NCBI GenBank assembly: GCA_002367335.1
Contig: DFBI01000225.1
Span: forward strand, 1,766-6,982
DNA: 5,217 nucleotides
Direction: 5' to 3'
Source of the DNA: Syntrophaceae bacterium UBA3084
Lineage (GTDB): Bacteria; Desulfobacterota; Syntrophia; Syntrophales; UBA6807
The first letter of the stretch is position 1; each line of letters opens with the position of its first letter. The notes under the pieces are model-generated. The model was given only the letters and a program-made list of their open reading frames with translations, ran no database searches and was not told the DNA's origin. Positions 4,002-5,217 of the stretch are shown in pieces. Made by a program: the position numbers and the translations under genes.

Positions 4002-4068
4002 CATATTTCTCACTTGCAGGTGTGGAGCGATAGCGGAACACTGGTCAAGTGTAGAAAATGGTTATGCA
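3996..4068 (-). other. Integron attC site of the higBA-2 cassette, 73 bp
   Basis: On the minus strand it runs from R'' GCATAAC (4067-4061) to R' GTTCCTC (4002-3996). AACCATTTTCTACACTTG pairs imperfectly with CAAGTGAGAAATATGTT, leaving one A of the left arm extrahelical. The inner part can pair GTGT with ACAC. TGCATAA complements TTATGCA at the cassette's 5' edge (4741-4735). The higA-2 stop codon lies inside R'' (GCA TAA C). Confidence 0.65.
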
Positions 4069-4424
4069 AAAGAATGTTGATCTCTGGTAATTGGTTTCAG
4101 GCGCTTAATTTGTTTTGCTTCAGGGTTGTTCATTGCATGCCAAAGATCCCAATCCTGCTGCAAGCCTAGCCAGAAATCTGCAGACATACCTAAAACATGG
4201 GACAGCCGCAATGCCGTATCCGGAGTTACCGAACGCCTACCTTTGATAATTTCGTTGAGACGAGGGTAAGAAACCCCCAGGCGACGAGCAAGTTCTACTT
4301 GTGTAAGGTCAAGCGGTTTGACGAATTCCTCGAAAAGCATCTCCCCGGGATGTGTCGGGGGACGTTTTCGGGGCAGCCGCCTCCCAACATCAGTGGTAAT
4401 CTGTGATTTCGATCTCGTAGGCAT
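4062..4424 (-). CDS. higA: HigA-family antitoxin (XRE helix-turn-helix)
   Basis: The 120-residue protein has RPPTHPGEMLFEEFVKPLDL at about residues 21-40. A helix-turn-helix follows to about residue 90 (QVELARRLGVSYPRLNEIIK, then GRRSVTPDTALRL and GMSADFWLGLQ). HigA binds its own promoter and neutralises HigB. The ATG at 4424 follows GGGAGGAAGG by a few bases and lies inside the end of higB, giving a 35-base overlap. Translation of the two is therefore likely coupled. The N-terminal 20 residues are longer than in the other HigA of this window and look basic and unstructured. The stop codon is within the attC core, leaving no 3' untranslated region before the recombination site. Confidence 0.93.
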   Translation of the reverse strand: MPTRSKSQITTDVGRRLPRKRPPTHPGEMLFEEFVKPLDLTQVELARRLGVSYPRLNEIIKGRRSVTPDTALRLSHVLGMSADFWLGLQQDWDLWHAMNNPEAKQIKRLKPITRDQHSFA

Positions 4425-4683
4425 GGCCTTCCTCCCATATGAAACAAATTCTGTATTGTTGATTAATGCGAATACTGTATTGATTATCCCGGTTACCTTT
4501 CAAGCGTTCCAAACGATTACCAGGAGGCACTTTAAGTTCATTGATCTCGCGAACTCGGTTGATTTGATCCAATTTCCGGCGAGCAACCGGCCAAATTGAC
4601 TGAGGACAGCATCTTCGAGCTGCTTGAGACGCGATACCATCAAAAATATCCTCAGTACCAGCAGACTTAAAGTGTTTTATCAT
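4390..4683 (-). CDS. higB: HigB-family ribosome-dependent mRNA endonuclease toxin
   Basis: The 97-residue protein begins MIKHFKSAGTEDIFDGIASQ and continues ELKVPPGNRLERLKGNRDNQ, YSIRINQQYRICFIWEEG and VEITDYH-like EIEITDYH at the C-terminus. It is a RelE-fold HigB of normal length, and the terminal Asp-Tyr-His matches the active-site residues known in HigB. The MIK-F start agrees with the family. No ribosome binding site precedes the ATG at 4683, and the predicted transcription start is at about 4684, so the message is probably leaderless. The toxin gene comes first, as is usual for higBA. It is complete, in contrast to the truncated higB at 2384-2548. Confidence 0.93.
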   Translation of the reverse strand: MIKHFKSAGTEDIFDGIASQAARRCCPQSIWPVARRKLDQINRVREINELKVPPGNRLERLKGNRDNQYSIRINQQYRICFIWEEGHAYEIEITDYH

Positions 4684-4690
4684 AGGTCAT

Positions 4691-4719
4691 ATTATAATGG
4701 GGTCCATTATAGTTGTCAA
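4691..4719 (-). promoter_or_regulatory. higBA-2 promoter with overlapping operator
   Basis: Minus-strand TTGACA (4719-4714), a 17-bp spacer and TATAAT (4696-4691) are a perfect sigma-70 promoter. The palindrome TATAATGG-N3-CCATTATA (4693-4711) covers most of the -10 box and spacer and is the likely HigA operator. The -35 box lies about 22 bases inside the cassette edge at 4741, almost the same placement as in the mazEF cassette. Confidence 0.85.
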
Positions 4720-4741
4720 ACTATTTGCAAATTATGCATAA

Positions 4742-4914
4742 TGCCGAGTTGACGGGCAAATTTTAGCGGCATAATGGACGCGGAGCGTCTGATTATGCAG
4801 GAAAATTTGCCAGTCGAACGATTGGTTCGCAAGGCGCTTTGCGCCGGAGAACCATTCGGTCGGCCGGGTATTCGGCAACTCGGCATTCCTCAAGGCGCGA
4901 AGCGCCTTGAGGAA
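4742..4914 (-). repeat. 173-bp structured gene-less repeat, copy 2
   Basis: Same length and architecture as copy 1: a 13-bp terminal hairpin (4886-4914) and a 12-bp outer stem (4740-4751 with 4876-4887). In one inner hairpin GACGC-GGA-GCGTC is fully paired, where copy 1 has a G-T wobble. Its 3' end abuts TTATGCA, the edge of the higBA-2 cassette. Its 5' end follows GTTAAGCA. The apparent plus-strand open frame over it is an effect of its composition. Confidence 0.85.
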
Positions 4915-4915
4915 T

Positions 4916-4961
4916 GCTTAACTAACCTGATTTTGAGCCCCGCGAAAAATTCAGGTTAAGT
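4916..4961 (-). other. Short attC-like hairpin after the edge gene
   Basis: On the minus strand ACTTAAC (4961-4955) matches RYYYAAC and GTTAAGC (4922-4916) matches GTTRRRY. Inside, TAACCTGA-A-TTTT pairs with AAAATCAGGTTA, with one A left over on the left arm. At 46 bp it is shorter than usual attC sites (about 57 bp or more). It could instead be a transcription terminator of the edge gene, though no T-run follows. Confidence 0.4.
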
Positions 4962-4976
4962 GATCTGTTATAGTTT

Positions 4977-5216
4977 TCATATAGATCCACCCCACTGAAT
5001 ATATAAATATCCATTGTGGTTTTTCAGATTACTATCTGGTGAATAGGTGATAGAGACCTTGTATATATTGTCATTTTCCATTGGTAAATTAACTGTATGA
5101 TCTAGATTGTATAGGCCATAGGTTGTAGCAGTCTTTCTATTAATTGAAGACCACCAAATCATTTCCTTTAATTCACTTTCAAAGTTTGTGATTATGTTGC
5201 CATCTTGATCAGATAT
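4977..5216 (-). CDS. Hypothetical protein, 3' end only (runs off the window)
   Basis: The frame is open from the window edge to a TGA at 4977, 79 residues, and includes NFESELKEMIWWSSINRKTA, LYNLDHTVNLP and a tail NHNGYLYIQWGGSI. Alternating polar and aromatic residues (YKVSITYS, GYLYIQW) suggest beta strands. I do not recognise a family, and no start lies in the window with certainty. An ATG at 5162 has no good ribosome binding site, so the gene more likely begins further upstream. It is followed within 16 bases by an attC-like hairpin, which fits a cassette gene. Confidence 0.55.
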   Translation of the reverse strand: MSDQDGNIITNFESELKEMIWWSSINRKTATTYGLYNLDHTVNLPMENDNIYKVSITYSPDSNLKNHNGYLYIQWGGSI

Positions 5217-5217
5217 A

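Noticed and set aside
3861..4169. Plus-strand open frames over the 173-bp repeats (also 4774-4959)
   Set aside because: They translate the structured repeat, share nearly the same nonsense peptide, lack ribosome binding sites and run against every real gene.

Overview
The window looks like a stretch of a chromosomal integron cassette array (a superintegron, or a cluster of attC sites without a nearby integrase). No intI gene is present. Every supportable gene lies on the minus strand, so the array reads from base 5217 towards base 1. The evidence is (i) hairpin sites bounded by AAC and GTT cores at gene ends, several with bulged bases on one arm, and (ii) three units (mazEF, a thioesterase, a second higBA) whose 5' edge is the reverse complement of the core after their last gene, as expected of an excisable cassette. 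The toxin-antitoxin content, the RAYT-type transposase fragments and the dispersed GGGGACAGATTTATTTTT motif resemble what I recall from Desulfobacterota-like genomes. That taxonomic guess is inference only.

Layout in transcription order: the 3' end of an unrecognised gene (4977-5216); a short attC-like hairpin (4916-4961); a 173-bp gene-less structured repeat, copy 2 (4742-4914); a complete higBA module with its own promoter and operator (4062-4741) and attC (3996-4068); repeat copy 1 (3829-4001); a promoterless PaaI-type thioesterase cassette (3365-3828) whose attC is broken by an internally deleted RAYT element (3143-3332); a hicBA module (2588-3088) whose attC is fused to a 5'-truncated higB; an intact, now orphan, higA (2066-2374); a RAYT end motif; an attC (1940-2006); a 14-codon apparent trmO remnant; another attC (1835-1892); a mazEF cassette with perfect promoter and operator (1222-1840) and its attC (1151-1216); about 280 bases without a recognisable gene; a RAYT end motif and RAYT fragment (613-870); half an attC (569-606); a decayed zeta-toxin-like P-loop gene (188-543); and a long hairpin at 37-89.

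The three complete toxin-antitoxin modules carry their own promoters. The metabolic cassette (thioesterase) does not and would need read-through or an outside promoter. Decay is heavy: higB-1, zeta, trmO and both RAYT genes are truncated, and at least two breakpoints fall inside attC hairpin loops. The most unusual item is the 173-bp repeat. It occurs twice in the same orientation, its ends coincide with cassette crossover points, and it appears to carry a compensated AAT/ATT core instead of AAC/GTT. It could be a gene-less cassette or a small mobile element that targets attC sites.
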